IMG/VR virus record: IMGVR_UViG_3300033145_003080
Location: 1 to 64,000 of that record
Origin: a virus
Length of the DNA stretch: 64,000 nucleotides
Reading direction: 5' to 3' (one strand)
Below are positions 42,865 through 51,810 of the stretch, piece after piece; the stretch's first letter is position 1, and each line of letters opens with the position of its first letter. The notes beneath the pieces were generated by a model, which saw only the letters and a program-made list of their open reading frames with translations, had not been told where the DNA came from and did no database searches. Made by a program: the position numbers and the translations under genes.

Positions 42865-43333
42865 CTGAATCGCCTCCTAATGGGTAAAATTTATTGTTCA
42901 ATATGTAAAACCTATTGCCCGAATCACTGTCACCAGAAATTGCCAACCCACCATCAGCATTTGAACCAGTAATAGACGACATACTACATTCAGAAGAACC
43001 AAAATCAACACCCGTAAATATTCCATCCATATACCGTCTGAATCTTTCATTTACAGGATTCATTAACATTTCGCCAGGAAGCATGTCATTATTTCTATTT
43101 GTCCGACGGGCCGTTCTGTTCCCTGAATGGTTTGCATAACCTTCTGCAAGGGGTGGTTTACAAAATTCTGCAAGGTACTCATTTGCAAAAACAGGCGTAC
43201 CTGCCTCATCAAGAAAGTCTGCAAATTCTTTCCATAATCCACCCCAACTGTTGAGTCCAATTCCGTTCACCATTCTATCTTTGCGAACAAAACCAACATC
43301 TGATTCAACCCAATTTTTGAGAATTGTTTCCAT
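42812..43333 (-). CDS. Hypothetical protein
   Basis: A 173-residue protein. N-terminal helices (METILKNWVESDVGFVRKDR), then Asn/Arg-rich NRTARRTNRNNDMLPGEMLM and a Ser/Gly/Asp-rich C-terminus, probably disordered. CAGGAG precedes the ATG directly after the helicase stop. Confidence 0.5.
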   Translation of the reverse strand: METILKNWVESDVGFVRKDRMVNGIGLNSWGGLWKEFADFLDEAGTPVFANEYLAEFCKPPLAEGYANHSGNRTARRTNRNNDMLPGEMLMNPVNERFRRYMDGIFTGVDFGSSECSMSSITGSNADGGLAISGDSDSGNRFYILNNKFYPLGGDSDESPQFGTPLLSSFFGT

Positions 43334-43335
43334 AG

Positions 43336-44925
43336 TTACTCCTGGATAGCATCAATAAAATATCTAGGAAAAAACCTTTTGTTTCGGATAAGAAAACCTC
43401 TGAAAGCTGAATCTAATATGTAAATATGGCACCAATCGTCTTTATGACGAACACCGCGGCCGGTTACCTGCACAAGTGTTAAAGCAGCTTTCCATACATA
43501 CCATCCCGGGTCTATCTCCTTCCTCCGTTTAATCTGAGGATCTCCAAGAAATGCAAATGGAATCTTCGCAACTATAATAAATCGGGCAAGATCGTCTTTT
43601 AAATCAATTCCCTCACTGAGCGATGGCGATATCATCACCTTCGGCTGTTTATGGGTAATAAAATAAGACAATGCCTGGCCCCGGTCACCGCCATCATGAC
43701 CAATTAATCGGCTTTTATACTTAGGTTCTATTTTATCATTAATATACCTTGATATTTTAAAACTATGAGTATAAATTAGTCCTTTATGGTCCTTGTGCAC
43801 ATCCATTATGTCAGAGATGTCTTTCGTAATAAAGGGGAGGGTCTCTTCTATATTGGTATAACTCATCGAACCGGTATTAATAAAGAATATTTTACGCCCA
43901 TCCGGAGGAAACGTGGAAGGAACCCGGTAGAATACAGCCTCCCCTTCCGGTATGCCAAGGTTCTTGCAAAAATTTACCTTATCCAATATAGTGGCAGACA
44001 TCAACATATGCTTATCACCATAATTAAATAAAAGCTCTTTTGCGTATGGGGCTACCGTGACCGGTTTGAAAAATATCTGATCATGGTCACTATTATTTTT
44101 ATCCCTCTTTAGGTCATGAATCCACTCATTCTCATTAGAAGTCTCGAAGAACTTTTTTATCTTCAATATCTGCGTTTCAAGCCGAGTGTTTATATTATGC
44201 AGGCGCTTAATACTTTCGATGATAGTGTCGCCACCAGAATTGGCATTTTGGAATTTTATTTTCAATTCACCAATAGCACTTTCATTCGATACCACCTCTC
44301 CGGCAAATAATTCAGATAACTGCTTGAGCCATGAATGATAATCTTCAACCTTTTCGTAATCCGGAATGTCAGATATCGAACCAAGTTTTCTTAAATATTT
44401 CGATGTAAACTTTATTTCAACAAAGTTCATTAACTCTTTATCGACACCGTGAGCTTCATCATAAATTATCATGTTTACTGGTGGAAATATCTTCGCATAA
44501 TAGGTCGCATATAAAAAATAGGTATAATTCATCAGTGCGATTTTTGAATTCAAAGCTATTTTCTTTGCAGTCTCATATGGACACGAACTCGGATCCGGAC
44601 ACCTACCAACTGTGCAAAAACCATCATCACACGTGCTGTCTTCCATCTGTTCGCATGGATAATTACTCCTACCCATCAATTCGGCAAAGTCAGGAGAGCC
44701 ATAATCGTGAACATACTGAGTCTGCAAAACTTTTTGAGATGTTAATAAGTACGAAGGTGCAAAATGCATACCCATCGTAATCGCCATAGGTGATTTGCCA
44801 GATCCGCATGGTGCTTCTAAAATTATATATTTAGAACCGTCATTATAAGCCTTTTCCATCGTGAGGATGGTTGGTTTTTGGAATTGACGGTAAGTGTCGT
44901 GCGGGAAATGTGTTAAAATAGTCAA
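43336..44925 (-). CDS. DinG/XPD-type superfamily 2 DNA helicase
   Basis: A 529-residue protein with Walker A APCGSGKS (38-45), DEAH at 156-159 (IYDEAH), motif LMSATILD, SPSLSEGIDLKDD and motif VI VQVTGRGVRHKDDW. Between motifs Ia and II are cysteines at 91, 99, 104, 109 and 115, placed where DinG/XPD helicases bind an iron-sulphur cluster. A 5'-3' helicase for recombination or replication repair is the family expectation. Confidence 0.85.
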   Translation of the reverse strand: MTILTHFPHDTYRQFQKPTILTMEKAYNDGSKYIILEAPCGSGKSPMAITMGMHFAPSYLLTSQKVLQTQYVHDYGSPDFAELMGRSNYPCEQMEDSTCDDGFCTVGRCPDPSSCPYETAKKIALNSKIALMNYTYFLYATYYAKIFPPVNMIIYDEAHGVDKELMNFVEIKFTSKYLRKLGSISDIPDYEKVEDYHSWLKQLSELFAGEVVSNESAIGELKIKFQNANSGGDTIIESIKRLHNINTRLETQILKIKKFFETSNENEWIHDLKRDKNNSDHDQIFFKPVTVAPYAKELLFNYGDKHMLMSATILDKVNFCKNLGIPEGEAVFYRVPSTFPPDGRKIFFINTGSMSYTNIEETLPFITKDISDIMDVHKDHKGLIYTHSFKISRYINDKIEPKYKSRLIGHDGGDRGQALSYFITHKQPKVMISPSLSEGIDLKDDLARFIIVAKIPFAFLGDPQIKRRKEIDPGWYVWKAALTLVQVTGRGVRHKDDWCHIYILDSAFRGFLIRNKRFFPRYFIDAIQE

Positions 44926-45010
44926 AACTTTTTATCCTCCTGTAAATTATTTGAATTTGTTTAATATCATTTGTCATTTGGCACCATAATTTATTCACTC
45001 TCTTTATTTA

Positions 45011-45205
45011 TTAATAGTTACCCGCTAGCTTTATTAGTTGGCGTAGAAAATTGCCTCCATAGCGTTCCGGGCGTGCCCCACAACAGGAGTTAGCGACATA
45101 TAATATAAGCCCGTATACAGGCTGTCCATTATTAATAGTCACCGGCTGGTGCGTTCTCCACATCCATCCACAAGAATTGAACTCGTTAACACGCCCTATA
45201 ACCAT
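45011..45205 (-). CDS. Small hypothetical protein
   Basis: A 64-residue protein (MVIGRVNEFNSCGWMWRTHQ...), with CC at 41-42 and a basic C-terminal helix. AGGA lies ten bases from the ATG, so translation is plausible but the site is weak. Confidence 0.45.
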   Translation of the reverse strand: MVIGRVNEFNSCGWMWRTHQPVTINNGQPVYGLILYVANSCCGARPERYGGNFLRQLIKLAGNY

Positions 45206-45233
45206 AAAAGCAATTTCCTATATTAACCAATAA

Positions 45234-45803
45234 TTACTCATCAGCAGAACTAATATCTCTGAAATGGTCCTGATGTTTTTCTTCACCATGGTTACCTAAC
45301 TGTTCAAGAACTTCTCCAAAATTACCGTAGAACCTTTCTCCGCATAGTTTACAATCACCATAACCATTTTCAACAGTCTGGCCGACCATATTAATTATAT
45401 CAACCATTGTTTCTCTGGCTTCTTTTGTAGGTCCTTTGCGGATTATTTTAAATATAGGAAAGTGTTTATCAACCGTATCTCCAGAAACCTGTTCCCACAT
45501 TTCTTGATTAATCCTTGCCGGCATTGTCCATCCACAATCACCACCACTATGGCACGCATAAGTGCCACCAGGATGTTCTGTAAACCGCTCATAATAAACC
45601 TCATCACTACCACATTTTGGACACTTCTCAGGATGTGGATGCATAGTTTCTAGTCCGACCCACGGGTTACCTCCCTTTGCCCATCCAACTTTGAATTTCG
45701 TATTTTTACAATACGCATGCAGCGCAAGCGATACATTATCCGGATTCAACCATAACGGATCATCCGGCGTATCATATTCAATTATAATCGCTATTTTAGG
45801 CAT
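45234..45803 (-). CDS. Protein with two zinc-finger motifs
   Basis: A 189-residue protein. A first ribbon CPKC...C...C (KCPKCGSDEVYY, YACHSGGDCGW) lies in the middle. A second, C2H2-like, lies near the C-terminus (CKLCGERFYGNFGEV...H...H). A nucleic-acid-binding role is likely. No known full-length family. Confidence 0.6.
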   Translation of the reverse strand: MPKIAIIIEYDTPDDPLWLNPDNVSLALHAYCKNTKFKVGWAKGGNPWVGLETMHPHPEKCPKCGSDEVYYERFTEHPGGTYACHSGGDCGWTMPARINQEMWEQVSGDTVDKHFPIFKIIRKGPTKEARETMVDIINMVGQTVENGYGDCKLCGERFYGNFGEVLEQLGNHGEEKHQDHFRDISSADE

Positions 45804-45849
45804 AAAGTTCCCTTGTTATTATTTATAAAAAACGATAATGTATTAATCG

Positions 45850-46404
45850 CTAATTTTCTTTTTTCTTAGCATCTTTGTAATACTGCGGCTCAAGTGTCGG
45901 CTCTTCAGTGTGTGCCTCTACACCGCTGTTCAGTCTGAGAAAATTACCCGAGCCGATTGATGGCCCGTTTGGTAGGTGAACGAATTCGACACAACCATCT
46001 ATCTTTTCGTCCAAGGCTAATGGAATTAGCCAATTTAAATTGTATATACATGACCCGTCGATACAGAATCCTATATCTCCTCGGCCGCGTATATTGCTTT
46101 TTACTATTGTTTCGGTCTCTACAGTCTTAGCATCCTTGAATGCTTTACAATCAGCTGCTGTATAAAACGATACACTGAAATTTACATTATCTGTTATAAC
46201 AGCGAATTTCCTCCAATCTTCATAATGAACACCAGCCTCTTCTTCAAACTCGCGTATCATGGCATTTAATTCACACTCTCCACCTTTCACCTTGCCCCCT
46301 ACACCATTTAATGCCCCGAGCTGCCATGCTGGTTTTTGTTTTCTAATGAGTACAACATTACTCATCAGCTGATTAAACATAAATCCGACTACATAATTTT
46401 TCAT
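45850..46404 (-). CDS. Nudix hydrolase
   Basis: A 184-residue protein with a full Nudix box: G37, E43, R51-E52, E55-E56, G58 (GGKVKGGECELNAMI then REFEEEAGV). N-terminal strand VVGFMFNQLMSNVVLIRKQ binds substrate in this fold. About 65 extra C-terminal residues are unlike typical MutT. Substrate unknown; nucleotide clean-up or NAD/ADP-ribose turnover are options. Confidence 0.88.
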   Translation of the reverse strand: MKNYVVGFMFNQLMSNVVLIRKQKPAWQLGALNGVGGKVKGGECELNAMIREFEEEAGVHYEDWRKFAVITDNVNFSVSFYTAADCKAFKDAKTVETETIVKSNIRGRGDIGFCIDGSCIYNLNWLIPLALDEKIDGCVEFVHLPNGPSIGSGNFLRLNSGVEAHTEEPTLEPQYYKDAKKKEN

Positions 46405-46413
46405 ATACCTTCT

Positions 46414-47136
46414 TTACTTTATTAACTTAATTCCTTCTCGATATTTCTCTTTTGTTCTTTTGTTCACTCTCAATGGCGTTTCTACAGCCTTTTCAACTGA
46501 CCATCCGCAATCATTAATTCTTACAGATAGTGTTTTTGGTGATATGTTAATTACATCAGCCAAATCTGGAAGTGTATAATTTTTACCTTTATAATTTAAA
46601 ATTTTATTAAATCTGGTATTTCTTGATTGTTCTTTTTGTGTTGCCCATCGGCAATTTGATGGCTCATAATTACCACTATTATTAACTCTATCTATTGTGT
46701 GGTTGTTACTTGACGGGAAGCCCATGTCGTATATGAAATTCATAAACTTTTTAGAATTAAATTTTATACTATTTTTATCAGCCCATCTATTACAAATTGA
46801 TATACCTCTCCCACCATAATTAATCCAACTGTCATCTTTTTTATCAAAACACCTTCTAAGCATACTATTATATCTAGTATATAATTTATGATTTGTAAAT
46901 CTGTGTGTTGAGCGATTTGTTAAAAGCTTACTTTTATAACAGCCACATGATTTTGTATGGCCAGATGCCAAATTGCATTTTTTAACTTTTATAATAGCGC
47001 CACATTTACACATACATATAAATTTACTTGGTATATATTTTTTATTTCCTGACGCATACCTCTCTCCGGTATATACTGGTTTAATGTATTTAATTAATTT
47101 AAGATACCCAATAGTATCACCAATCTTAAAATTCAA
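46414..47136 (-). CDS. HNH/AP2-type homing endonuclease
   Basis: A 240-residue protein. N-terminal zinc part (CMCKCGAIIKVKKCNLASGH...CGC), then YGGRGISICNRW and TIDRVNNSGNYEPSNCRWA, the signature of phage HNH-like homing endonucleases, then a C-terminal DNA-binding repeat (YTLPDLADVINISPKTLSVR). A free-standing selfish gene between a Nudix gene and an acidic protein gene, with lower GC than its neighbours. Confidence 0.85.
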   Translation of the reverse strand: MNFKIGDTIGYLKLIKYIKPVYTGERYASGNKKYIPSKFICMCKCGAIIKVKKCNLASGHTKSCGCYKSKLLTNRSTHRFTNHKLYTRYNSMLRRCFDKKDDSWINYGGRGISICNRWADKNSIKFNSKKFMNFIYDMGFPSSNNHTIDRVNNSGNYEPSNCRWATQKEQSRNTRFNKILNYKGKNYTLPDLADVINISPKTLSVRINDCGWSVEKAVETPLRVNKRTKEKYREGIKLIK

Positions 47137-47159
47137 GGTTATTCCTTTCTTTTATATAT

Positions 47160-47222
47160 TAAAAAAACAGGGAGGCGGCTCGTGTGACCGTTTCCCCATT
47201 CCCACTAGAAAGAAGATAGTCC
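47160..47222 (-). terminator. Probable compound terminator
   Basis: AGGGA/TCCCT arms enclosing a CGG/CCG stem, then seven T on the minus strand, between the acidic protein gene and the homing endonuclease. Confidence 0.45.
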
Positions 47223-47227
47223 CTAAC

Positions 47228-48133
47228 CTATTTTCTTCTCCACTTGCCATTAATATACTCAAATATCATTTTGTCTTTATAACTGATTGTCGGAGCACCT
47301 GCTACTATTTCGACAATTTTATATCCCTGCGGAAGAGGCATGAGATATTTATCACCATTCACACTGGCAATAACTGTTTCTATATCAAGAAAATAATCGC
47401 GGATCTCAACATTAACCATCCCCTGGCCACGAACTTTTTCATATGATGCTGTAAAACCGGCAACCTCATACATTTCACTGCGATCAATTTGAACCTGCCC
47501 GCCTGGTTTAAGTTGTTCACCTTCCGGCTTCCCCCTGCTATGGAATTGATTACCAGTGGTTCTGTTCCGTGCTATTCCACCTTCCTGTGGAGTGTCTGAT
47601 CTGGCATCCTGGGTCTGTTCAGTATCAAATCCAGGTTTTTGTGACTGGGATAAAACCTGTGCTTCGACCGTTTTATTCAAATCAATACCGGTACCTTCTT
47701 CTATTGCCGGAAACGAGGTTTCACCTTTGGGTTCTTCCCCCTCTGTTGCGTCATCTACAATAGGAATATCTTCCACTACCGGTTCGGCAACAGCATCTTC
47801 AAGACTCGGTCCGACTTTTTTATCCTCATCCTCGTCAGCCATCTGCTTAAGCAGTTCGTCAGCCGGCGGGACAACAGGTTCATCTTCCCCGGGCGGCGCC
47901 GGCGTTGTGAGCTCTACCGCATCATCGCTCGGCAGCTCAACATCAGATTCATCGATCATACCGTCATCAGCTTCCTGCGTGGCCTCCTGCTGATCCTGAC
48001 TATCATCAGGGTGCGGCTGCTTTTCCTGCACATCATCATCATCTTTTTCATTCTCTGCAGGCTGATTGCTCTCCGGAGGTGTATATTCTCCCTCACCATC
48101 CAGATGTGGTTCACCAGCATTTAAATCGTTCAA
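47228..48133 (-). CDS. Acidic disordered protein with C-terminal beta domain
   Basis: A 301-residue protein. Residues 1-200 are Asp/Glu/Pro/Gln-rich and repetitive (ENEKDDDDVQEKQPHPDDSQ). The last 90 form a small beta domain (VNVEIRDYFLDIETVIASVN...). The acidic part has markedly higher GC than neighbouring genes. Possibly a DNA-mimic or a tether; function unknown. Overlaps the upstream gene by ATGA. Confidence 0.55.
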   Translation of the reverse strand: MNDLNAGEPHLDGEGEYTPPESNQPAENEKDDDDVQEKQPHPDDSQDQQEATQEADDGMIDESDVELPSDDAVELTTPAPPGEDEPVVPPADELLKQMADEDEDKKVGPSLEDAVAEPVVEDIPIVDDATEGEEPKGETSFPAIEEGTGIDLNKTVEAQVLSQSQKPGFDTEQTQDARSDTPQEGGIARNRTTGNQFHSRGKPEGEQLKPGGQVQIDRSEMYEVAGFTASYEKVRGQGMVNVEIRDYFLDIETVIASVNGDKYLMPLPQGYKIVEIVAGAPTISYKDKMIFEYINGKWRRK

Positions 48134-48471
48134 GAGTTCTCCTTCTTTACAATTTGTTGAATATCAATCCATACATTTGGCATTTCATCAACCAATATAG
48201 GATTTTTTACTATTATATAAATGGGAAATTCAAGAGTGATAATTCCAGTTCGATCGACGAACCCAACTTCACAGTCTTTACTCAGACTCTTTCTAAGTAT
48301 AATAAGTAATTCTTCATTATTTATTATATCTTCATGCGATTTAACATGATACTCGCTCTTAAGGCTTCCGTTCAGATAAACTATCCTGACATCAAATCCG
48401 TGGAACGACTCATACCCATAGGTAATATTTTCTGGATTAACTTTCAATTTCTTGCCGAATGGATGGTCCAT
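48130..48471 (-). CDS. Hypothetical protein
   Basis: A 113-residue alpha/beta protein (GYESFHGFDVRIVYLNGSLK...). Starts inside the preceding small gene and ends in ATGA coupling. No motif recognised. Confidence 0.5.
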   Translation of the reverse strand: MDHPFGKKLKVNPENITYGYESFHGFDVRIVYLNGSLKSEYHVKSHEDIINNEELLIILRKSLSKDCEVGFVDRTGIITLEFPIYIIVKNPILVDEMPNVWIDIQQIVKKENS

Positions 48472-48649
48472 CCCCTGTCCCTCCTAATTCAATACAAAAC
48501 TGTTCGGGTTTTTCGATATATGCATTTGCAAAAGCAGATAGAACGAGCTGCATGGATTTATGGTTCTGTTTCTTCACAGTCTGTTTAAACTCTCTCCTTT
48601 TACCCCGGGGAAGTTTTAAATTTACTGTGACAATATCATTATCAGTCAT
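48437..48649 (-). CDS. Ribbon-helix-helix-like DNA-binding protein
   Basis: A 70-residue protein. A short strand IVTVNLKLPRGKRREFKQTV followed by two helices (KSMQLVLSAFANAYI) has the Arc/MetJ ribbon-helix-helix layout. Likely a small phage repressor or regulator. Confidence 0.55.
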   Translation of the reverse strand: MTDNDIVTVNLKLPRGKRREFKQTVKKQNHKSMQLVLSAFANAYIEKPEQFCIELGGTGDGPSIRQEIES

Positions 48650-48746
48650 ACTTCACCTGCTGGTATATGGAAAAAATACAGATAAAATCTACATTTCTTA
48701 ATATACTACAATTTCTTAAAAAAAACTAATACTTTTTCATATATTT

Positions 48747-49550
48747 TTACCCAGTACTTTCAACCACCTCGGCAGGCTCAACTTTTTCTTTATCATCCAG
48801 CAGCTCAACATGGCCAATACTATCTATTCTAATCATATGGCTGAGGTTCTGACCTTCACACATCAAAATATATTTATTATTAACATTTAAACGATCAAAT
48901 TCACCGACATATGTATTACCATCAGTCTCAAAGATCCTGTAAAACTCACCAGTTTTCATCTGAACACCCTTAATGGTGGTAATATACTCATATTGTCGAT
49001 CGTTTTTCGTTGCAGGTATAATATTAGCAATATCATTAACATTAATTCTGCTACTCACATTGCCCGCCCACGAGACCACTTGGTCTGCCACTTCATCGTA
49101 ATGATGGAATATACCATTAAACCAACCGTTGTCTTTTAATTGTATTTCATATATTTCACCCTGAACCATATGGGTACCAAACATAGTGATTTCAGCAACA
49201 AACCCACTACCGGTTGCCCTTTCTCCATCTTCTTCATCATCTTCACAATCTTGATAATGATCACCCCTTCCTCCATACCTCCTCCTCACCATTTCACGGT
49301 CATCCATTTCCTCCTGCACCATTTCACGTTTCCATGGAATATATGCGAGCAATACAGTTATCACCGGACAATCATCAGGACAGTCACACTGCCCTCCCAG
49401 ACAGCAGGCGTCTTGTCTGATATTGTTCCCCGCTCCCATTTGGTCATTTTCTAATTCAGCAATATCATCATAATGGGGACATGGCAAATTTCTTAATTCT
49501 TCGAATATTTTGCGCGCCCCTTCCGGAACGGCGTTACCTTTTAAAAACAA
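48747..49550 (-). CDS. Hypothetical protein, TTG start
   Basis: A 267-residue protein. The TTG at 49550 directly follows the upstream TAA and has AAAGGGGG eight bases before it. Cys-rich N-terminal region (DACCLGGQCDCPDDCPV) could bind metal. Two similar beta units follow (GEIYEIQLKDNGWFNGIFHH and GEFYRIFETDGNTYVGEFDR), an internal duplication of a small barrel. Function unknown. Confidence 0.55.
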   Translation of the reverse strand: MFLKGNAVPEGARKIFEELRNLPCPHYDDIAELENDQMGAGNNIRQDACCLGGQCDCPDDCPVITVLLAYIPWKREMVQEEMDDREMVRRRYGGRGDHYQDCEDDEEDGERATGSGFVAEITMFGTHMVQGEIYEIQLKDNGWFNGIFHHYDEVADQVVSWAGNVSSRINVNDIANIIPATKNDRQYEYITTIKGVQMKTGEFYRIFETDGNTYVGEFDRLNVNNKYILMCEGQNLSHMIRIDSIGHVELLDDKEKVEPAEVVESTG

Positions 49551-49949
49551 TTATTTCCCCCTTTTTTTTCTCATAAAGTTTATAGTGCCAATTTTAAATA
49601 CTTCAGCGACATCTTTTATATTCCATCCCATTTTGTGGATGCTACCAATCACCCCGTCGATAAAATCATACAATTTAGTCCTAAGTTCATCAATCGGCCT
49701 TCCATGCCTGATAAACCGACGTATTAATTCACTGAAATCATATGGATCTATTTTTTCATTCAATTCGAGATAGTAATCAGCCATTATTTCAGCAACTGTT
49801 TTATCATCAATCTCAAAACACTGGCCCACGATGTTTCTTAATTTAGCTGCCAGGGCCATACTTATTCTTGTGCGATAGATCTTACCGACTATTTGCCTAA
49901 TACATTTGCAGGAATAGTCATAAGGGTATAGCTTTTCATTTTTTTTCAA
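49551..49949 (-). CDS. Hypothetical helical protein
   Basis: A 132-residue, all-helical protein with YDFSELIRRFIRHGRPIDEL and a C-terminal helix pair MGWNIKDVAEVFKIGTINFM that looks like a helix-turn-helix. First gene downstream of the AT-rich regulatory region and its sigma54-like and sigma70-like promoters. Confidence 0.5.
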   Translation of the reverse strand: MKKNEKLYPYDYSCKCIRQIVGKIYRTRISMALAAKLRNIVGQCFEIDDKTVAEIMADYYLELNEKIDPYDFSELIRRFIRHGRPIDELRTKLYDFIDGVIGSIHKMGWNIKDVAEVFKIGTINFMRKKRGK

Positions 49950-50071
49950 CTCAAACTCCTCATTTAAGCGATTAAAAATTTATGGATTACTTTACAAAGT
50001 GGCAAGGATTTACGAAAAATCAATGCCTTATTTTTCAGTATTTCTTGACGAAATAAGTGGTTTCATGTACC

Positions 50072-50088
50072 TGCAAGAATTGTGCCAA
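50072..50088 (-). promoter_or_regulatory. Sigma54-type (-24/-12) promoter
   Basis: On the minus strand TTGGCAC, five bases, TTGCA, giving GG and GC exactly ten bases apart as RpoN promoters need. It points to the 49949 gene about 120 bases away. A host activator would be needed. Confidence 0.5.
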
Positions 50089-50191
50089 ACTCATTTTAAG
50101 CGTTTAACAAAATCTAGATCCCATGATGACATAAAGTGCAAGTAAAGCTTGCGGGTTTGTCACTATAGATTTGGTGTAAACCCATTTTTCT

Positions 50192-50237
50192 TGTAACACT
50201 TTGGTTACACGATACATGAAAGTATTCATTTTGTCAA
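50192..50237 (-). promoter_or_regulatory. Sigma70-type promoter with operator palindrome
   Basis: TTGACA (50232-50237), 17 bases, TATCGT (50209-50214). The inverted repeat TGTAAC-N6-GTTACA (50192-50209) touches the -10, a good place for a repressor. It reads into a leader of about 250 bases before the 49949 gene. Confidence 0.55.
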
Positions 50238-50239
50238 GC

Positions 50240-50500
50240 CATATATAAAGATAAGTTATTATTATATATATATATATATTTTTATATATATAATATAATA
50301 TTATATAATACATTGATATATAATTAATTATATAATTAATTGATTAATTATGTTCTATAAACATATAGAGATTGAATAATTAATTTTAAAAAATATAATT
50401 TAATGACAAATATGCAAGTAAAAAGGGTGTTTATATCAATAAGGGTATTTCCCTTACGTATATGTAAAAAAATTGGAACACAGTTATTTTTAGTTTAAGG
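50240..50500. other. Very AT-rich gene-free stretch
   Basis: About 260 bases of nearly pure A/T with TATATATATA and repeated TAATTAAT/ATATAATTAAT blocks. No gene on either strand. It could be an easily melted replication start or a bent promoter region; nothing proves either. Confidence 0.5.
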
Positions 50501-50596
50501 ATTTTTACTCCGGCTAGAGGATAGCCGGTAATAAGTAATATATATCAAATCAAAATCCTGTGCAAGCTTTTTCTTTTAAGATATTCCAGTTAACCA

Positions 50597-50897
50597 TTAG
50601 TAGACAGCCTCAATCTCTCCTACCTGGACCTCAACCATATCACCGCCCCTCACACCGACATTTAAAGCCGGGGTATTGGCAATGGTACCTATCAATGTAC
50701 CTTCAACTGTCTTTTCAGATATAAGCACCCAGAGACGCTCCAGTTGGCCGGTATCAAACATCTTCAAAAGACCTTTTCACATAAATACCGATAAAATCAT
50801 CGACGGGCCAGAACCGGTATTTCTGATTAGGCTTTGGTACACAATTACCGCGGACCAGTGCTATATTACTAATATGTTCTTTTTTATTCACTTCCAT
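50597..50897 (-). pseudogene. DUF2314-like gene split by a +1 frame shift
   Basis: The first frame, from the ATG at 50897 (or GTG at 50891), reads ...CVPKPNQKYRFWPVDDFIGI...KRSFEDV and stops at TGA. The +1 frame continues FDTGQLERLWVLISEK...GTIANTPALNVGVRGGD to TAA at 50597. The two halves together match the layout of DUF2314-type small proteins (W-V-x-[VI] strand, then G-T-I-x-N-x-P). The stop context GTT TGA resembles the CTT TGA used for RF2 +1 shifting. Read error remains possible. Confidence 0.5.
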
Positions 50898-50967
50898 TCT
50901 CCATTTAAAAAAAAGGTGAGGAATTAAACGTTTCCCCACCTATATTTCATAAAAGGCATCTTTTGTA

Positions 50968-51378
50968 TCAAATTATCAAATCAGTAACACTTTTCAAATA
51001 CCACCAAATCCTGGTATTATTTTCTATAGAATCGTATTCAAGGGTTAGGGTATCAGTTACTTTGTAATAAGTTGTATCCCCGGGGATTTTATATATATAA
51101 TAAGCACGCAGGATAACATTCTGATGTTCAGGCAGTGTTACTTGATAGTAGCTATGGGAAGTATCCCCAATACAATGTATTGCAAAAGGCCTTTCGTCTA
51201 TTGTAAAAGTGTTTTCAAGTACCCATATGGTATAGGTGCATTTAATACCATTGGGGTAACTTTTCGTTCGATGAAATTTAATTTCGACGTTCTTTTCATC
51301 AGAAACGTCCATTCTTGGCGATACAGGATCGCATAAACAAAAACTTAGCACTAAGGCTGTTAATATAATTTTAAACAT
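50968..51378 (-). CDS. Exported protein with signal peptide
   Basis: 136 residues from Met at 51378. The N-terminus FKIILTALVLSFCLC is a signal sequence, possibly lipoprotein-like (Cys at the end of the hydrophobic core). The rest is a beta-sandwich-like chain (YYQVTLPEHQNVILRAYYIY). An envelope-located or superinfection-exclusion role is possible. Confidence 0.55.
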   Translation of the reverse strand: MFKIILTALVLSFCLCDPVSPRMDVSDEKNVEIKFHRTKSYPNGIKCTYTIWVLENTFTIDERPFAIHCIGDTSHSYYQVTLPEHQNVILRAYYIYKIPGDTTYYKVTDTLTLEYDSIENNTRIWWYLKSVTDLII

Positions 51379-51443
51379 AATCATTTCCAATCTTCTCTTT
51401 TGAGAATTTATTATTTTGCGGAAGCGGTTTAATTATCCTCTAT

Positions 51444-51800
51444 TTATATTTTATAAGCTCCCATCGCCTTAATTGGCGATATCCAGAATATTGATTTACA
51501 TTCTGAACATTTAATATTCATCGCCAAACCACCACTAGGGCCTTTTAGCATTGAATCGTGAGCACTGCATACCGGACACATCCTTTTCTCCTGGATAGTG
51601 ATCCAGGTATCGATTTTCTTTTTAACACCATCAACCCACTCTTTATTACCACTAACATTCGAAATCGATACACCTTCATAATTAATAGAAGTCTTTTTTT
51701 TAGAATTGAATATATTATGAATAATCATACGATACAGATAAAGAACCGTAATAGCTCCCATAACACATAATATAAACAACACCAGGTTCTCAGGCACCAC
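51444..51800 (-). CDS. Membrane-anchored zinc-ribbon protein
   Basis: A 118-residue protein. The TM helix spans about residues 6-24 (LVLFILCVMGAITVLYLY). The C-terminal ribbon has CPVC...CSEC with GPSGGLAMNIKCSECK, a phrase common in small phage Zn proteins. The ribbon would face the cytoplasm. Confidence 0.6.
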   Translation of the reverse strand: MVPENLVLFILCVMGAITVLYLYRMIIHNIFNSKKKTSINYEGVSISNVSGNKEWVDGVKKKIDTWITIQEKRMCPVCSAHDSMLKGPSGGLAMNIKCSECKSIFWISPIKAMGAYKI

Positions 51801-51810
51801 TTTATCCTCC

